DNA from: Flavobacteriales bacterium
GTDB lineage: Bacteria > Bacteroidota > Bacteroidia > Flavobacteriales_E > Vicingaceae
Length of the DNA: 64,000 nucleotides
NCBI GenBank assembly: GCA_013359255.1
Contig: JABWCF010000002.1
Span: 186,001-250,000, forward strand
Direction: 5' to 3'
The notes beneath the pieces are model-generated. The model did not search any database. It was not told the DNA's origin and saw only the letters and a program-made list of their open reading frames with translations. The position numbers and the translations under genes were made by a program. Positions 8,663 through 18,306 of the stretch are shown in pieces; position 1 is the stretch's first letter; the number at the start of each line of letters is the position of its first letter.

Positions 8663-9577
8663 TTAAGGTTTAATTAAGGTGTTTCTTATGGCCGATATTT
8701 TGTTTTTTATAGCCATTAAATCTGCATTGGTGTAGTGAAGAGAATTACCTCCTTTTATTGTGGTAACACCTGTTTTTGAATTAGTTTCGGCCGTTGTTTC
8801 TTCTAGTTTGGAAAGGGTAATTTTTTCGAATAAAGGAGCTAGCTCTTTTAGGTAAGGTAATGCTGGTTTTACTAATTCTTCGTCTTTAAAAGAATAAAGC
8901 AGTTCAAGTAAACTTTCGAAAGAGTATTTTTGTTCGGCAATAATTTTTTCCAATTCGGCATTTTGGGTTGATTTTTCTAACATACTACTACCTAAGTAGA
9001 GACCTTCAATCCAACCTCCACAAATTATAAGTGCCGAAATGCTTTGGCGGTTGTTTTCCTTTAGGTACATATCAACAGTCCAGTAGGTTTCGGAAATAAT
9101 TTGAGAAACAGAATCGCGGTTATTAATATTTATTTCCATTCGTTCTAATAACTTTTCGTTGAAAACATCAGAGATTCCAAGTCCATCAGAAAGTTTTTGT
9201 GCACAATTCATGTAAAACATGGATTCTTGGGTTTGGTTAAAAATGCTGGTAAAGGTTAAATCGGCACCATAAATACCCAAGTTTATGGCTTTGGAAAAAT
9301 TGGTGGCGTATTTTGCCGCATTTTCTATGGGGTTTAGCAAATCTTTGTTGTAGTTAAGCCCGGCTTTTTCAAACATTAAAGCGGTTTCGAGAGGAGAGGG
9401 TACAGAGTAAAATATTTTTTGGGTATTTTTTATTCGATTTTCTAAAGTGCGTTTATCTACTTCTGTTAGGGAGTTGTTGGTATTGTCTAGCTTCAGATCG
9501 TCATCATTATTACAAGAAACAATAGCAAGTAAACCAAAGGCTATTGAAAGAATAGTTGTTAGATTTATTTTTTTCAT
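8663..9577 (-). CDS. Lipoprotein of unknown function
   Basis: A 304-residue protein with a lipoprotein signal peptide: hydrophobic core TTILSIAFGLLAIVSC with the lipidated Cys at about residue 22, followed by NNDDD, the acidic tail often seen after the lipobox in Bacteroidota surface lipoproteins. The mature part is largely alpha-helical by eye (AAKYATNFSKAINLGIYGADL, QKYSFESLLELLYSFKDEELV). I recognise no enzymatic motif and no named family with confidence. It is located just downstream of polA on the same strand (about 50 bases) and upstream of the small exported protein gene. A helical envelope lipoprotein is all that can be supported. Confidence 0.65.
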   Translation of the reverse strand: MKKINLTTILSIAFGLLAIVSCNNDDDLKLDNTNNSLTEVDKRTLENRIKNTQKIFYSVPSPLETALMFEKAGLNYNKDLLNPIENAAKYATNFSKAINLGIYGADLTFTSIFNQTQESMFYMNCAQKLSDGLGISDVFNEKLLERMEININNRDSVSQIISETYWTVDMYLKENNRQSISALIICGGWIEGLYLGSSMLEKSTQNAELEKIIAEQKYSFESLLELLYSFKDEELVKPALPYLKELAPLFEKITLSKLEETTAETNSKTGVTTIKGGNSLHYTNADLMAIKNKISAIRNTLIKP

Positions 9578-9626
9578 TTTTAAAAAATTATTAGCGGTAA
9601 AGGTAGGTAAATGATTTATAAAAAAA

Positions 9627-12419
9627 CTAATGTGCTTCGAGCCAGTTTGTTCCCGTATTCATTTCGGTAAGTAAGGGAACTCGGAGTTCTACGGCATTTT
9701 CCATTTTTTGTTTTACCATGTTCATTACGGTTTCTTTTTCGGGAATGTATAAATCGAAAACAAGTTCATCGTGAACCTGTAAAATCATTTTTGTTTTAAG
9801 GTGTTGATTTTGTAAATATTCATCAATTTCAATCATGGCTTTTTTTATAATATCGGCAGCAGAGCCTTGTATAGGGGCATTTATGGCGTTGCGTTCGGCA
9901 AAACCACGTACGGTGGCATTGGGTGAATTTATATCATTTAAATAGCGTTTTCTTTTCATAATGGTTTCTACATATCCGTTTTCTTTTGCCTGTTTTATAT
10001 TGTTTTCCATGTAAGTTTTAATGTCCGGGTATTTTATAAAATAGGCATCTATTATTTCTTTGGCTTCTGTTCTGGAAATGCCTAAATTTTCGGCAAGCCC
10101 GAAGGCAGTTTGACCGTATATAATGCCAAAGTTTACCGCTTTTGCTTTTGCTCGCAAATCTTTTGTTACTTCATGTAGAGGTACATTAAATACGTTGGCA
10201 GCCGTGGCGGCATGAATATCTTTTCCGGCAATAAAATCGGCTATCATATTTTGTTCTTCGCTAAGTGCTGCAATAATGCGAAGTTCTACTTGCGAATAAT
10301 CGGCAGAGAGGAGAAGGTAATCTTCGCTTCGTGGAATAAAGGCTTTGCGAATCATACGTCCTTTTTCGGTACGTATAGGGATGTTTTGCAAGTTGGGGTT
10401 ATTGGAACTTAGTCGGCCTGTGGCGGCAACGGTTTGCATAAAAGAGGTGTGTACTCTTTTTGTTTTTTCGTTTACCATTTCGGGAATACTGTCAACATAG
10501 GTGTTTTTAAGTTTGCGTAGTTCCCTGTAGCTTAAAATGTCATCAATAATAGGATGTTTTTTGGCAAGTTTAGAAAGTATTTCTTCGCCCGTGGCATATT
10601 GTCCCGTTTTTGTTTTTTTTACATTCTCTTCAATTTTTAATTTTTCGAATAATATTTCACCTAATTGTTTGGGAGAATCTATATTAAACTGTGTTCCGGT
10701 TTTTTGATAAATACGTTGTTCTAATTCTAAAATTTCTTTTTGTAATTGAATAGAATAATTTCTCAAAAAATTTACATCTACATTTACTCCTTCGTGTTCC
10801 ATATTTGCTAACACTCTAATAAGGGGGGTTTCTATTTGGTAGAATAATTCTTCTGTGCCGTTTTCTTTTAGTAAATCGGCAAAAACAAATTTTAGTTGTA
10901 GGGTAATATCGGCATCTTCGACAGCATATTCTTTTATGTTTTCTAGGGGTACATTACGCATATTTCCTTGTGTTTTCCCTTTTTTTCCAATAAGTGTTTC
11001 AATAGAAACAGGATGATAGAGGAGGTAAGTTTCTGCCAAGAAATCCATATTGTGTTTTTTGTCTGGGTGCAATAGGTAGTGAGCCAACATGGTATCGAAA
11101 AGTTTCCCTTTTACTTCTATGCCGTAATTTTTAAGAATATGCAAATCGTACTTAATGTTTTGTCCTATTTTTAAAATGTTTTCGTTTTCGAAAAAAGGGC
11201 TTAGTATGGAAAGAATTTTTATGGCTTTTTCTTTTTCAGGAGGAATGGGAATATAAAAGCCTTCAGATTTTTTGAATGAAAAGGCAATGCCCACCAATTC
11301 AGCATCGATTATAGAAAGAGAAGTGGTTTCAGTATCGAAGCATACTTCGGTTTGTTGTAGCAGGATTGATACAAGGTTTAATATATTTTCTTCGTTTTGT
11401 ACAAGTGTGTATGTATGCGGGGTGTTAGTAATGGTTTTCCAATCGGTAGTTTTTACTTCCGGTATCATATTTTGCGTTGGTTCTTGTCCTTGTCCGAAAA
11501 TATCTAATTGTCCCGATGTGGAGGCACTTTGTATTTCTTTGCCTAGTATACGTTTTGCGAGTGTTCGGAATTCCAGTTCTGAAAAAATTTCCAATGCCTT
11601 TTCTTTATCGGGCTCTTCTAGAATCAGTGCGTTTTCATCGAATTCTACCGGAGCATTAAGGAGTATAGTGGCTAGTTTTTTTGAGAGAATGGCTTTTTCT
11701 TTATTTTCTTCTACCTTTTCTTTTAGTTTCCCTTTTAGTGTATGGGTGTTGTTTAGCAAGTTTTCGATACTCCCGAATTCTTTGATAAGTTGTTTGGCCG
11801 TTTTTTCACCAACTCCTGGAATACCTGGAATATTATCGATGGCATCACCCCATAATCCTAAAATATCAATAACTTGTTGGGGATTTTGCACTTCAAATTT
11901 TTCGCATACTTCTTTCACACCTAAAATTTCAGCATCATTTCCAAAGCGCCCGGGTTTGTAAATAAAAATATTTTCGGAAACGAGTTGTCCAAAATCTTTA
12001 TCGGGAGTCATCATATAGGTAATAAAACCTTTTTCTTCGGCTTTTTTAGCAAGGGTTCCTATAATGTCATCGGCTTCGTATCCGTCCGATTCGATAACTG
12101 GTATTTTAAAGGCTTTAATAATTTCTTTTATGTAGGGAATGGCAATCGCAATAGCATTAGGCATTTCTTGGCGATTGGCTTTGTAATCGGTAAAATCTTC
12201 ATGTCGTGCAGTAGGTGCGGCTGTGTCGAAAATTACAGCAATGTGTGTAGGTTTTTGTTTGGTTAGCACTTCTACTAAGGTATTTGTAAAGCCTAATATA
12301 GCCGATGTGTCAAAGCCTTTAGAGTTGATTGGATTAAATTTTGTATTGGCATTTAGGGCAAAATATCCTCTGTATATAAGTGCAAATGCATCGAGTAGAA
12401 AAAGTTTTTTTTCGGCCAT
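9627..12419 (-). CDS. polA: DNA polymerase I
   Basis: Repair and Okazaki-fragment processing polymerase, 930 residues, full length. The N-terminal 5'-nuclease domain is marked by LFLLDAFALIYRGYFA and the helix-hairpin-helix IPGIPGVGEKTAKQLI. The middle 3'-5' exonuclease domain keeps its first acidic motif FDTETTSL and the later Y-x3-D motif (EYAVEDADITLQ), so proofreading should be active. The polymerase domain shows RLSSNNPNLQNIPIR, motif A SADYSQVELRIIAALS, the O-helix KAVNFGIIYGQTAFGL and motif C LQVHDELVFD. Start MAEKKLFLLDAF matches the family. It is apparently transcribed from its own promoter, with a lipoprotein gene following. Confidence 0.98.
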   Translation of the reverse strand: MAEKKLFLLDAFALIYRGYFALNANTKFNPINSKGFDTSAILGFTNTLVEVLTKQKPTHIAVIFDTAAPTARHEDFTDYKANRQEMPNAIAIAIPYIKEIIKAFKIPVIESDGYEADDIIGTLAKKAEEKGFITYMMTPDKDFGQLVSENIFIYKPGRFGNDAEILGVKEVCEKFEVQNPQQVIDILGLWGDAIDNIPGIPGVGEKTAKQLIKEFGSIENLLNNTHTLKGKLKEKVEENKEKAILSKKLATILLNAPVEFDENALILEEPDKEKALEIFSELEFRTLAKRILGKEIQSASTSGQLDIFGQGQEPTQNMIPEVKTTDWKTITNTPHTYTLVQNEENILNLVSILLQQTEVCFDTETTSLSIIDAELVGIAFSFKKSEGFYIPIPPEKEKAIKILSILSPFFENENILKIGQNIKYDLHILKNYGIEVKGKLFDTMLAHYLLHPDKKHNMDFLAETYLLYHPVSIETLIGKKGKTQGNMRNVPLENIKEYAVEDADITLQLKFVFADLLKENGTEELFYQIETPLIRVLANMEHEGVNVDVNFLRNYSIQLQKEILELEQRIYQKTGTQFNIDSPKQLGEILFEKLKIEENVKKTKTGQYATGEEILSKLAKKHPIIDDILSYRELRKLKNTYVDSIPEMVNEKTKRVHTSFMQTVAATGRLSSNNPNLQNIPIRTEKGRMIRKAFIPRSEDYLLLSADYSQVELRIIAALSEEQNMIADFIAGKDIHAATAANVFNVPLHEVTKDLRAKAKAVNFGIIYGQTAFGLAENLGISRTEAKEIIDAYFIKYPDIKTYMENNIKQAKENGYVETIMKRKRYLNDINSPNATVRGFAERNAINAPIQGSAADIIKKAMIEIDEYLQNQHLKTKMILQVHDELVFDLYIPEKETVMNMVKQKMENAVELRVPLLTEMNTGTNWLEAH

Positions 12420-12502
12420 TTTTATTTAATTCGAAGTGCCTAAAGATACATGTTTTTATAAAGAGATAGAGGCTTTTATAAAACAGTTAATATAAAAGGA
12501 TT

Positions 12503-13516
12503 TTACTTTTCTTTTTGAATGATTGCTAAAACCGTTTCGCCCACCGCTTTTAGGGTTTCTTTATCTATAATGTCCATATTGTCAAGATGGGTATGATGAA
12601 AATGCCCGTAGTGTTCAGTAAATGGGTTCATGTGTACAATATTAATACTTGGTATTTTTAAAATACTATTTACATAGAGATGGTCATCGGTAGTCATACC
12701 GGTTTGTTTATTTATAAAATATTTTTGATACCCTAGTGTATGAGCTGTTTTCCAAACTTTTTGTACAATAGCAGAAGCGTAGTGCATAGAAGTGCCTTCC
12801 ATGGGGAAGGTGGCTTCTTTTGCTCCTACCATGTCTAGTAAAATTCCAAATTGGGCGTAGTACCCGGGCGTATGCGGATTTTTAGCCCAATACTGTGAAC
12901 CGAGACACCATGATTCGGGCACATGGTTTGTCATGGAATTTTCGGGTTGGCCGTAGTCTTCGGCATCAAAAAAAATTATATCCAGTCCAATGTTTGGTTT
13001 AGTAATATTGATTTGTCTGGCAATTTCTAATAAAACACCCACGCCACTAGCTCCATCATTGGCTCCGAGTATGGGTTTGTTTTGGTCTTTGGTGTCTTTG
13101 TCGGCAAAGGGGCGTGTATCCCAGTGTGCAAAAAGTAAAATTCGTTTAGTGTGGGTGGGGTTGTAAGATCCGATGATGTTTTTCATATCGAGTACCTTTT
13201 TATTGAAGGTAGTTACTTTCCCTTCTTGAATTTGCACCTCCCATTTAAATCGTTTTAGTTCGGAAACTAAGTAATTAGCACATTTGCTGTGTGCATCGGA
13301 ATTTGGAACGCGAGGACCGAAAGCTACCTGTTTTTCTATAAAAAAATAAGCGGTATCGGCATTGAAATCGGGAGCAACTGGTAAAGGTTCTTTTTTGGAA
13401 TAAATAGAAGTATCAATGAGGGTTTTCTGGTTTTGTTTGGTTTCAGGAGGTTTGTTTTCTCCGCAAGAACCTAAAAGCAGAACAGAAATTGCAAAAAGAT
13501 TAACTTTATTTCTCAT
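12503..13516 (-). CDS. M28-family lipoprotein, glutaminyl-peptide cyclotransferase-like
   Basis: A 337-residue lipoprotein (lipobox LLLGSC, Cys at about residue 18) with an M28 zinc aminopeptidase fold. The metal-site motifs are [32 protein letters not shown] and a late His (NIVHMNPF). The segments [19 protein letters not shown] and [14 protein letters not shown] are typical of the glutaminyl cyclase branch, which converts N-terminal Gln to pyroglutamate; that would suit processing of exported proteins whose mature end starts with Gln, as several here do. Aminopeptidase activity is the alternative. Its start overlaps the end of cysS by 11 bases, so the two are co-transcribed. Confidence 0.85.
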   Translation of the reverse strand: MRNKVNLFAISVLLLGSCGENKPPETKQNQKTLIDTSIYSKKEPLPVAPDFNADTAYFFIEKQVAFGPRVPNSDAHSKCANYLVSELKRFKWEVQIQEGKVTTFNKKVLDMKNIIGSYNPTHTKRILLFAHWDTRPFADKDTKDQNKPILGANDGASGVGVLLEIARQINITKPNIGLDIIFFDAEDYGQPENSMTNHVPESWCLGSQYWAKNPHTPGYYAQFGILLDMVGAKEATFPMEGTSMHYASAIVQKVWKTAHTLGYQKYFINKQTGMTTDDHLYVNSILKIPSINIVHMNPFTEHYGHFHHTHLDNMDIIDKETLKAVGETVLAIIQKEK

Positions 13517-14975
13517 ATTCCCATAAGGCTCCTTCCTTAGAGTCTTTAATAATGATGTGTAATTTTTTTAATTCATCGCGTATAAAATCGGAGGTAGAAA
13601 AATCTTTATTCTCTCTGGCTTTTTTTCTGATGTTTAAAATAATATTCATTATGCCATTTGTTTTATCGGAGTTATTATTATCGGTTTCAGTTTGCAAACC
13701 TAGTATATCGAAGAAAAAGTTTTTAAATACAGATTTTAGAGTTTCAATTTGTTCTTTAGTGGCGATTTCTTTTTTATCGTATAGCAGATTTATTGTTTTA
13801 GCTGCATCGAAGAGATGAGCAATTAAAATAGGGGTGTTGAGGTCGTCTTGAATGGCATCATAACATTTTTTTTCGAGTTCATCAGTATTTATGGAACCCG
13901 ATTCGGAAGGCTGAATGGTTTCTAAAAGTGTTATGGCATTTACCAATCTTCTAAATCCTTTTTCCGATGCTTGCAGTGCTTCATTAGAAAAATCGAGTGT
14001 GCTGGAGTAGTGTGATTGCAACATAAAAAAACGCACACTCATGGGTTCGTACGCTTTTTCCAACATAGGGTGTGTTCCATTTATTAGTTGGGTTGCGGTA
14101 AAGGAATTTCCGAGCGATTTGCTCATTTTTTGACCATTTACGGTTAACATGTTTCCATGTATCCAGTATTTGGCGGGCTCTGTATTTTCGGCAGCTACCG
14201 ATTGGGCAATTTCGCATTCATGATGTGGAAACTTGAGATCCATGCCTCCCCCGTGAATATCGAAAGTTTCACCTAAGTATTTTGTACTCATTACCGAGCA
14301 TTCTAAGTGCCATCCAGGAAAACCGATACCCCAAGGGGATTTCCATTTCATGATGTGAGAGGGTTCGGCATTTTTCCACAATGCGAAATCGAGGGGCGAT
14401 TTTTTTTCCTCTTGCCCTTCTAAACTTCTAGTGTTGGCAATGAGTTCTTCGGTTATTCTGCCTGATAGTTTTCCGTAATGGTGCATTTGGCTGTATTTTT
14501 CTACATCAAAATAAACGGAGCCATTTTTGGTGTAGGCATAACCATTTTTTAGAATGGTTTCAATCATTTCTATTTGTTCAATAATATGGCCGGTAGCAGT
14601 TGGTTCTATTGAAGGCGGAAGCGTATTAAAAAGTTGTAATACAAAATGAAAACTGTTTGTATATTGTTGTACCACTTCCATGGGTTCTAAGTTCTCTAAA
14701 CGAGCCTTTTTGGCTATTTTATCTTCACCATGGTCGGCATCGTTTACTAAATGACCTACATCGGTAATGTTTCTAACGTAGCGCACTTTGTAACCTGCAT
14801 GTAGCAGATAGCGGTATAATACATCAAAAGAAATAAATGTTCTTACGTTGCCAATGTGTACATCGTTATAAACTGTGGGGCCGCATACGTACATACCCAC
14901 AAAAGGCGGGTTGATGGGAATAAATTTTTCTTTTTTTCGGGTTAGGGTATTGAAAATAAACAGGGAACCTTTCAT
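13506..14975 (-). CDS. cysS: Cysteinyl-tRNA synthetase
   Basis: Charges tRNA-Cys with cysteine. The class I signatures are present: [19 protein letters not shown] (HIGH variant HIGN), zinc-site segment [10 protein letters not shown] with [18 protein letters not shown], and the KMSKS loop [10 protein letters not shown] start it at the ATG at 14975 ([16 protein letters not shown]), because the 17 residues upstream (from 15026) are a hydrophobic stretch that cytoplasmic CysS proteins do not have. The resulting 489 residues is the usual length. The 3' end overlaps the M28 lipoprotein gene, and the YwqK-like gene precedes it on the same strand. Confidence 0.96.
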   Translation of the reverse strand: MKGSLFIFNTLTRKKEKFIPINPPFVGMYVCGPTVYNDVHIGNVRTFISFDVLYRYLLHAGYKVRYVRNITDVGHLVNDADHGEDKIAKKARLENLEPMEVVQQYTNSFHFVLQLFNTLPPSIEPTATGHIIEQIEMIETILKNGYAYTKNGSVYFDVEKYSQMHHYGKLSGRITEELIANTRSLEGQEEKKSPLDFALWKNAEPSHIMKWKSPWGIGFPGWHLECSVMSTKYLGETFDIHGGGMDLKFPHHECEIAQSVAAENTEPAKYWIHGNMLTVNGQKMSKSLGNSFTATQLINGTHPMLEKAYEPMSVRFFMLQSHYSSTLDFSNEALQASEKGFRRLVNAITLLETIQPSESGSINTDELEKKCYDAIQDDLNTPILIAHLFDAAKTINLLYDKKEIATKEQIETLKSVFKNFFFDILGLQTETDNNNSDKTNGIMNIILNIRKKARENKDFSTSDFIRDELKKLHIIIKDSKEGALWEYEK

Positions 14976-15026
14976 AGAAAGCAAAGGAAATAAAAAAATA
15001 AGAAAGAGAAGGAAACGAGGGGGCAC

Positions 15027-15929
15027 TTATTTTTCGTCTATAACACCATCTCCAATATACCGCCCATCTTTATAGATTTCGATGCGAATAAGTATTCCAT
15101 TTTCATCGTATTTGAACCACTTGCCGTCCATTAGTTTATAGCTTTTAAATATTCCGTCCTTAGAAACCTGTTTATTGAGATTGAAGAGTTTTGCATACCC
15201 ATCTCCATTAAACTTAGAGGAAACAGAGGGGTTTGGTTTTTCGTTCTTTTCAACGGTTACGTTTGCTATGGGTGTTTTTGGCTCAACTTTTTCTTTTATT
15301 GGTTTTTTCGGTTCGTAGGTTTTTGTTTTTTCAGGATCAAGCACTCCTCCTTCAAAATTTTTCTCGGCTTTGATTTCTCCATTTTCGTAATATTCTTTAA
15401 CAATTCCCGATTCTTTTCCGGCACTCCAGTCGCCTTCAATCATAAGTTGCCCATTATCATAGTAATATTTTTGATTACCATCTCTTTTGCCACTTTCATT
15501 AAAATTAAACTCTTGAGAAACTTGACCATTTTCGTAGAATCGTTTGAAAGTGCCAATGTTCCGGTTGTTTTTCCAAATCCCTTCCTCCTGAACTTGTCCA
15601 TTCTCGAAATACGTTTTATAATATCCGTTGGGCCGATTATTCGAATATTCTATTTCATCTTGAATATTTCCGTTGGGGAAAAATCTCTTCCAAACCCCAA
15701 TCTTACGGCTGTCTTTAAATGCGCCTTCTTCTACAATTTGATCGGGTTCGTAGCCTGGCAAGTTTTTGGTGCGATTGAAAATTTTCCAAAGACCTTGCTT
15801 AAGGTTATTTGCATCGATGCGGTTAATAGTGTCCCCTTGATAAATTTCGTATGACTGACCGTAACCGGCTACAGCTAAACTGATATTCCCTATAAAAAAC
15901 AGAGCAGATATGTAAATATACTTCTTCAT
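15027..15929 (-). CDS. Exported MORN/YwqK-like repeat protein
   Basis: An exported protein with signal peptide (MKKYIYISALFFIGNISLAVAG) followed by about six imperfect repeats of the form GxWKRFYENGQVxxE, for example VWKRFFPNGNIQDEIEY, GYYKTYFENGQVQEEG, TFKRFYENGQVSQEF and GIVKEYYENGEIKAEK. This is the YwqK/MORN-like pattern that databases often label an antitoxin; here the export signal makes an envelope beta-repeat protein more likely. A Lys/Pro-rich linker (about residues 215-240) precedes a last repeat-like C-terminal segment. I start at 15929 instead of 16001 because only this places the signal peptide at the N-terminus. Function unknown. Confidence 0.78.
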   Translation of the reverse strand: MKKYIYISALFFIGNISLAVAGYGQSYEIYQGDTINRIDANNLKQGLWKIFNRTKNLPGYEPDQIVEEGAFKDSRKIGVWKRFFPNGNIQDEIEYSNNRPNGYYKTYFENGQVQEEGIWKNNRNIGTFKRFYENGQVSQEFNFNESGKRDGNQKYYYDNGQLMIEGDWSAGKESGIVKEYYENGEIKAEKNFEGGVLDPEKTKTYEPKKPIKEKVEPKTPIANVTVEKNEKPNPSVSSKFNGDGYAKLFNLNKQVSKDGIFKSYKLMDGKWFKYDENGILIRIEIYKDGRYIGDGVIDEK

Positions 15930-16089
15930 AGGTCTTCTTTTCTCAGCTACTAAAAGTAGGTACTTTGTGTTAATTATTTCTAAATTATTCGATAAAAACA
16001 TTTTTTTTATCGACCGACTTAGAAAAATAGCTTTTCTAAAATTATTTTTAAGTAGCGTTTACGAATAAATTTAAAGGAGGTTTCAGGAA

Positions 16090-17016
16090 TTAGGATAAAT
16101 TTTTTATCATGGTTTGAGTAAGTTTTTCCAAATTATAGTTGGGTTTCCAATTCCAGTCGTTTTTAGCTTCCTTATCATCAATGCTTTGGGGCCAACTATC
16201 GGCAATTTGTTGTCTGTAGTCGGGCTTATAAATAATATTAAAATCGGGTATAAATTTTTTAATTTCTGTGCTAATTTCCTTGGGATTAAAGCTCATACCG
16301 GCCAAATTGTAACTAGATCGAATACTTAAACAAGTTGGATTTGCCTGCATTAATTCTATGGTTGCTCTTATAGCATCTTCCATATACATCATGGGTAGTG
16401 TTGTGTTTTCACTTAGAAAACATTCGTACTGTTTTGTTTTTATCGCTTGATGAAATATATCTACGGCATAATCGGTAGTGCCTCCACCGGGCATCGATTT
16501 CCAGCCAATTAATCCAGGGTAGCGAAGGCTTCGCACATCAACATTATACTTATTGTAATAGTATTCGCACCACCTTTCTCCGGCCAACTTACTTATTCCG
16601 TAAACAGTACTGGGTTCCATGATGGTATATTGCGGAGTGTTAATTTTTGGGGTGGTGGGGCCAAATACCGCAATGGAACTGGGCCAATATACTTTAGTAA
16701 TTTGCTTTTCTTTGGCTAAATCCAAAATGTTAAATAAGCTTTCCATATTTAGTTTCCAACCAAATGCCGGATTCTTTTCGGCAGTGGCAGACAATAAAGC
16801 AGCTAAAAGGTATATTTCGTTTACTGCATGTTTTTTTATAACAGAAAATAAATCTTCTTTATTTAATACATCTAACTTTTCATATATTCCATTGGTGTTA
16901 TTATCTTCTTTAATGTCAGAGGATATTACATTTTCTTGACCATACACTTTTCTTAACTCCTCTACCAATTCTCCTCCTATTTGGCCTTTAGAACCTATTA
17001 CAAGTATTTTTTTCAT
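16090..17016 (-). CDS. NAD-dependent L-threonine 3-dehydrogenase (epimerase-type SDR)
   Basis: Probably oxidises L-threonine to 2-amino-3-ketobutyrate, the first step to glycine. It is a 308-residue extended short-chain dehydrogenase: Rossmann motif GSKGQIGGELV at the N-terminus, catalytic YGISKLAGERW, and the substrate region PGGGTTDYAVDIFHQAI and LPMMYMEDAIRATIELM characteristic of the TDH subgroup rather than sugar epimerases. It is divergent from the tyrosine-degradation genes, with about 100 bases between, so the two transcription units may share the intergenic region. A different SDR activity cannot be excluded but the PGGGTTDYA segment is a good match. Confidence 0.87.
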   Translation of the reverse strand: MKKILVIGSKGQIGGELVEELRKVYGQENVISSDIKEDNNTNGIYEKLDVLNKEDLFSVIKKHAVNEIYLLAALLSATAEKNPAFGWKLNMESLFNILDLAKEKQITKVYWPSSIAVFGPTTPKINTPQYTIMEPSTVYGISKLAGERWCEYYYNKYNVDVRSLRYPGLIGWKSMPGGGTTDYAVDIFHQAIKTKQYECFLSENTTLPMMYMEDAIRATIELMQANPTCLSIRSSYNLAGMSFNPKEISTEIKKFIPDFNIIYKPDYRQQIADSWPQSIDDKEAKNDWNWKPNYNLEKLTQTMIKNLS

Positions 17017-17066
17017 ATTGTTTTTGTTTGGCGTAAAAGTAGATTTTTTTTACAATCTAGATGATT

Positions 17067-17095
17067 TTTGAATTTGGCACAAATGCTTACTTTTG
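17067..17095 (+). promoter_or_regulatory. Bacteroidota-type promoter of the tyrosine-degradation genes
   Basis: A perfect -7 box TACTTTTG (consensus TAnnTTTG) lies at 17088-17095, with TTTG at 17067-17070, 17 bases upstream, as a candidate -33 element. The homogentisate dioxygenase ATG follows at 17119, giving a short 5' leader. Confidence 0.6.
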
Positions 17096-17118
17096 CTACA
17101 AATCATAAAAACTAAATA

Positions 17119-18276
17119 ATGCCTATCTACCATAAACTGGGAAAAATTCCTCCAAAACGACACACTGTTTTTGAAAATCCCAAAGGAGGGATTTACTACG
17201 AACAACTTTTCGGAACCGAAGGGTTTAACTCTCACTCGTCTTTATTGTACGAAATTCATCGTCCAACACAGGTTAAAGAAATACTTGCTTCGCATCATAT
17301 ACAGCCCGAAATAGCTATTAGTAAGAATATAAAATCACTACTTCTCTCTACATTTAGCATAAAGCCGGAAAACGATTTTTTAGAAAGCCGGAAAACACTT
17401 TTTATTAATGCCGACTGCGTGGTTGGTGTGGCTGCTCCAACTAAATCGTTACGAGGTTATTTTTATAAAAATGCCGATGCCGATGAGTTGCTTTTTATTC
17501 ATAAAGGAAAAGGAAAACTAAGAACCTTTATGGGAAATATTCCTTTTGAATATGGCGACTATCTCGTTATTCCGCGTGGCATGATATATCAAATTGATTT
17601 TGAAACCGAAGAAAACAGAATCTTTTATGTAGAATCGTTTGCTCCATACTATACCCCGAAACGATACAAAAGTTCTTCGGGTCAATTATTAGAACATTCT
17701 CCGTTTTGTGAACGAGATTTTAAGTTACCCTTAGAGTTGGAAACGCATGATGAAAAGGGGGACTTTCTTGTAAAAATTAAAAAGGAAGGAATGCTTTATG
17801 AATTTGTATATGCCACACATCCCTTTGGAGTAGTAGGTTGGGATGGATATAATTTTCCATATGGTTTTTCCATACACAATTTCGAGCCTATTACGGGTCG
17901 TGTTCATATGCCACCTCCCATACATCAAACTTTTGAAACTTCGGCAATGGTAATTTGTTCTTTTTGCCCACGCATGTATGATTACCATCCTAAAGCCATT
18001 CCCGCACCATATAATCATAGCAATATTGACAGCGATGAACTACTCTATTATGTAGATGGCGATTTTATGAGTAGAAACAACATAAAGCAAGGAAATATCA
18101 CACTCCATCCCAAAGGCATTCCGCATGGTCCGGCTCCGGGTGCTTACGAACGTAGTATAGGTCAAAAAGAAACCTTAGAATTAGCTGTTATGGTAGATAC
18201 TTTTCGTCCACTGATGGTTACTGCCGAAGCAGTAAAAATTAGCGATGAAAACTACTATAAAAGTTGGGTAGAATAA
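17119..18276 (+). CDS. hmgA: Homogentisate 1,2-dioxygenase
   Basis: Opens the homogentisate ring to maleylacetoacetate in tyrosine and phenylalanine breakdown, using Fe(II) in the cytoplasm. The 385-residue protein is of the shorter bacterial type. The iron-site region is visible as YNHSNIDSDELLYYVDGDF (His and Glu ligands) and HPKGIPHGPAPGAYERS (second His and substrate contacts); the N-terminal half is the cupin-like domain with FIHKGKGKLRTFMGNIPFEYGDYLVIPRG. It is followed after 30 bases by hppD, which makes its substrate, so the pair forms a two-gene pathway unit. No fumarylacetoacetase or maleylacetoacetate isomerase gene is present here. Confidence 0.93.
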   Translation: MPIYHKLGKIPPKRHTVFENPKGGIYYEQLFGTEGFNSHSSLLYEIHRPTQVKEILASHHIQPEIAISKNIKSLLLSTFSIKPENDFLESRKTLFINADCVVGVAAPTKSLRGYFYKNADADELLFIHKGKGKLRTFMGNIPFEYGDYLVIPRGMIYQIDFETEENRIFYVESFAPYYTPKRYKSSSGQLLEHSPFCERDFKLPLELETHDEKGDFLVKIKKEGMLYEFVYATHPFGVVGWDGYNFPYGFSIHNFEPITGRVHMPPPIHQTFETSAMVICSFCPRMYDYHPKAIPAPYNHSNIDSDELLYYVDGDFMSRNNIKQGNITLHPKGIPHGPAPGAYERSIGQKETLELAVMVDTFRPLMVTAEAVKISDENYYKSWVE

Positions 18277-18306
18277 AAAGGTATAACAATAAAATGAAAA
18301 AGCAAT

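Noticed and set aside
11272-11961. 229-codon plus-strand open frame
   Set aside because: Antisense to polA, rich in Ser/Phe because it mirrors Glu/Lys codons; not a real gene.
15027-15929. Toxin-antitoxin system suggested by the YwqK label
   Set aside because: The protein is exported and no toxin gene is adjacent; the label comes from repeat similarity only.
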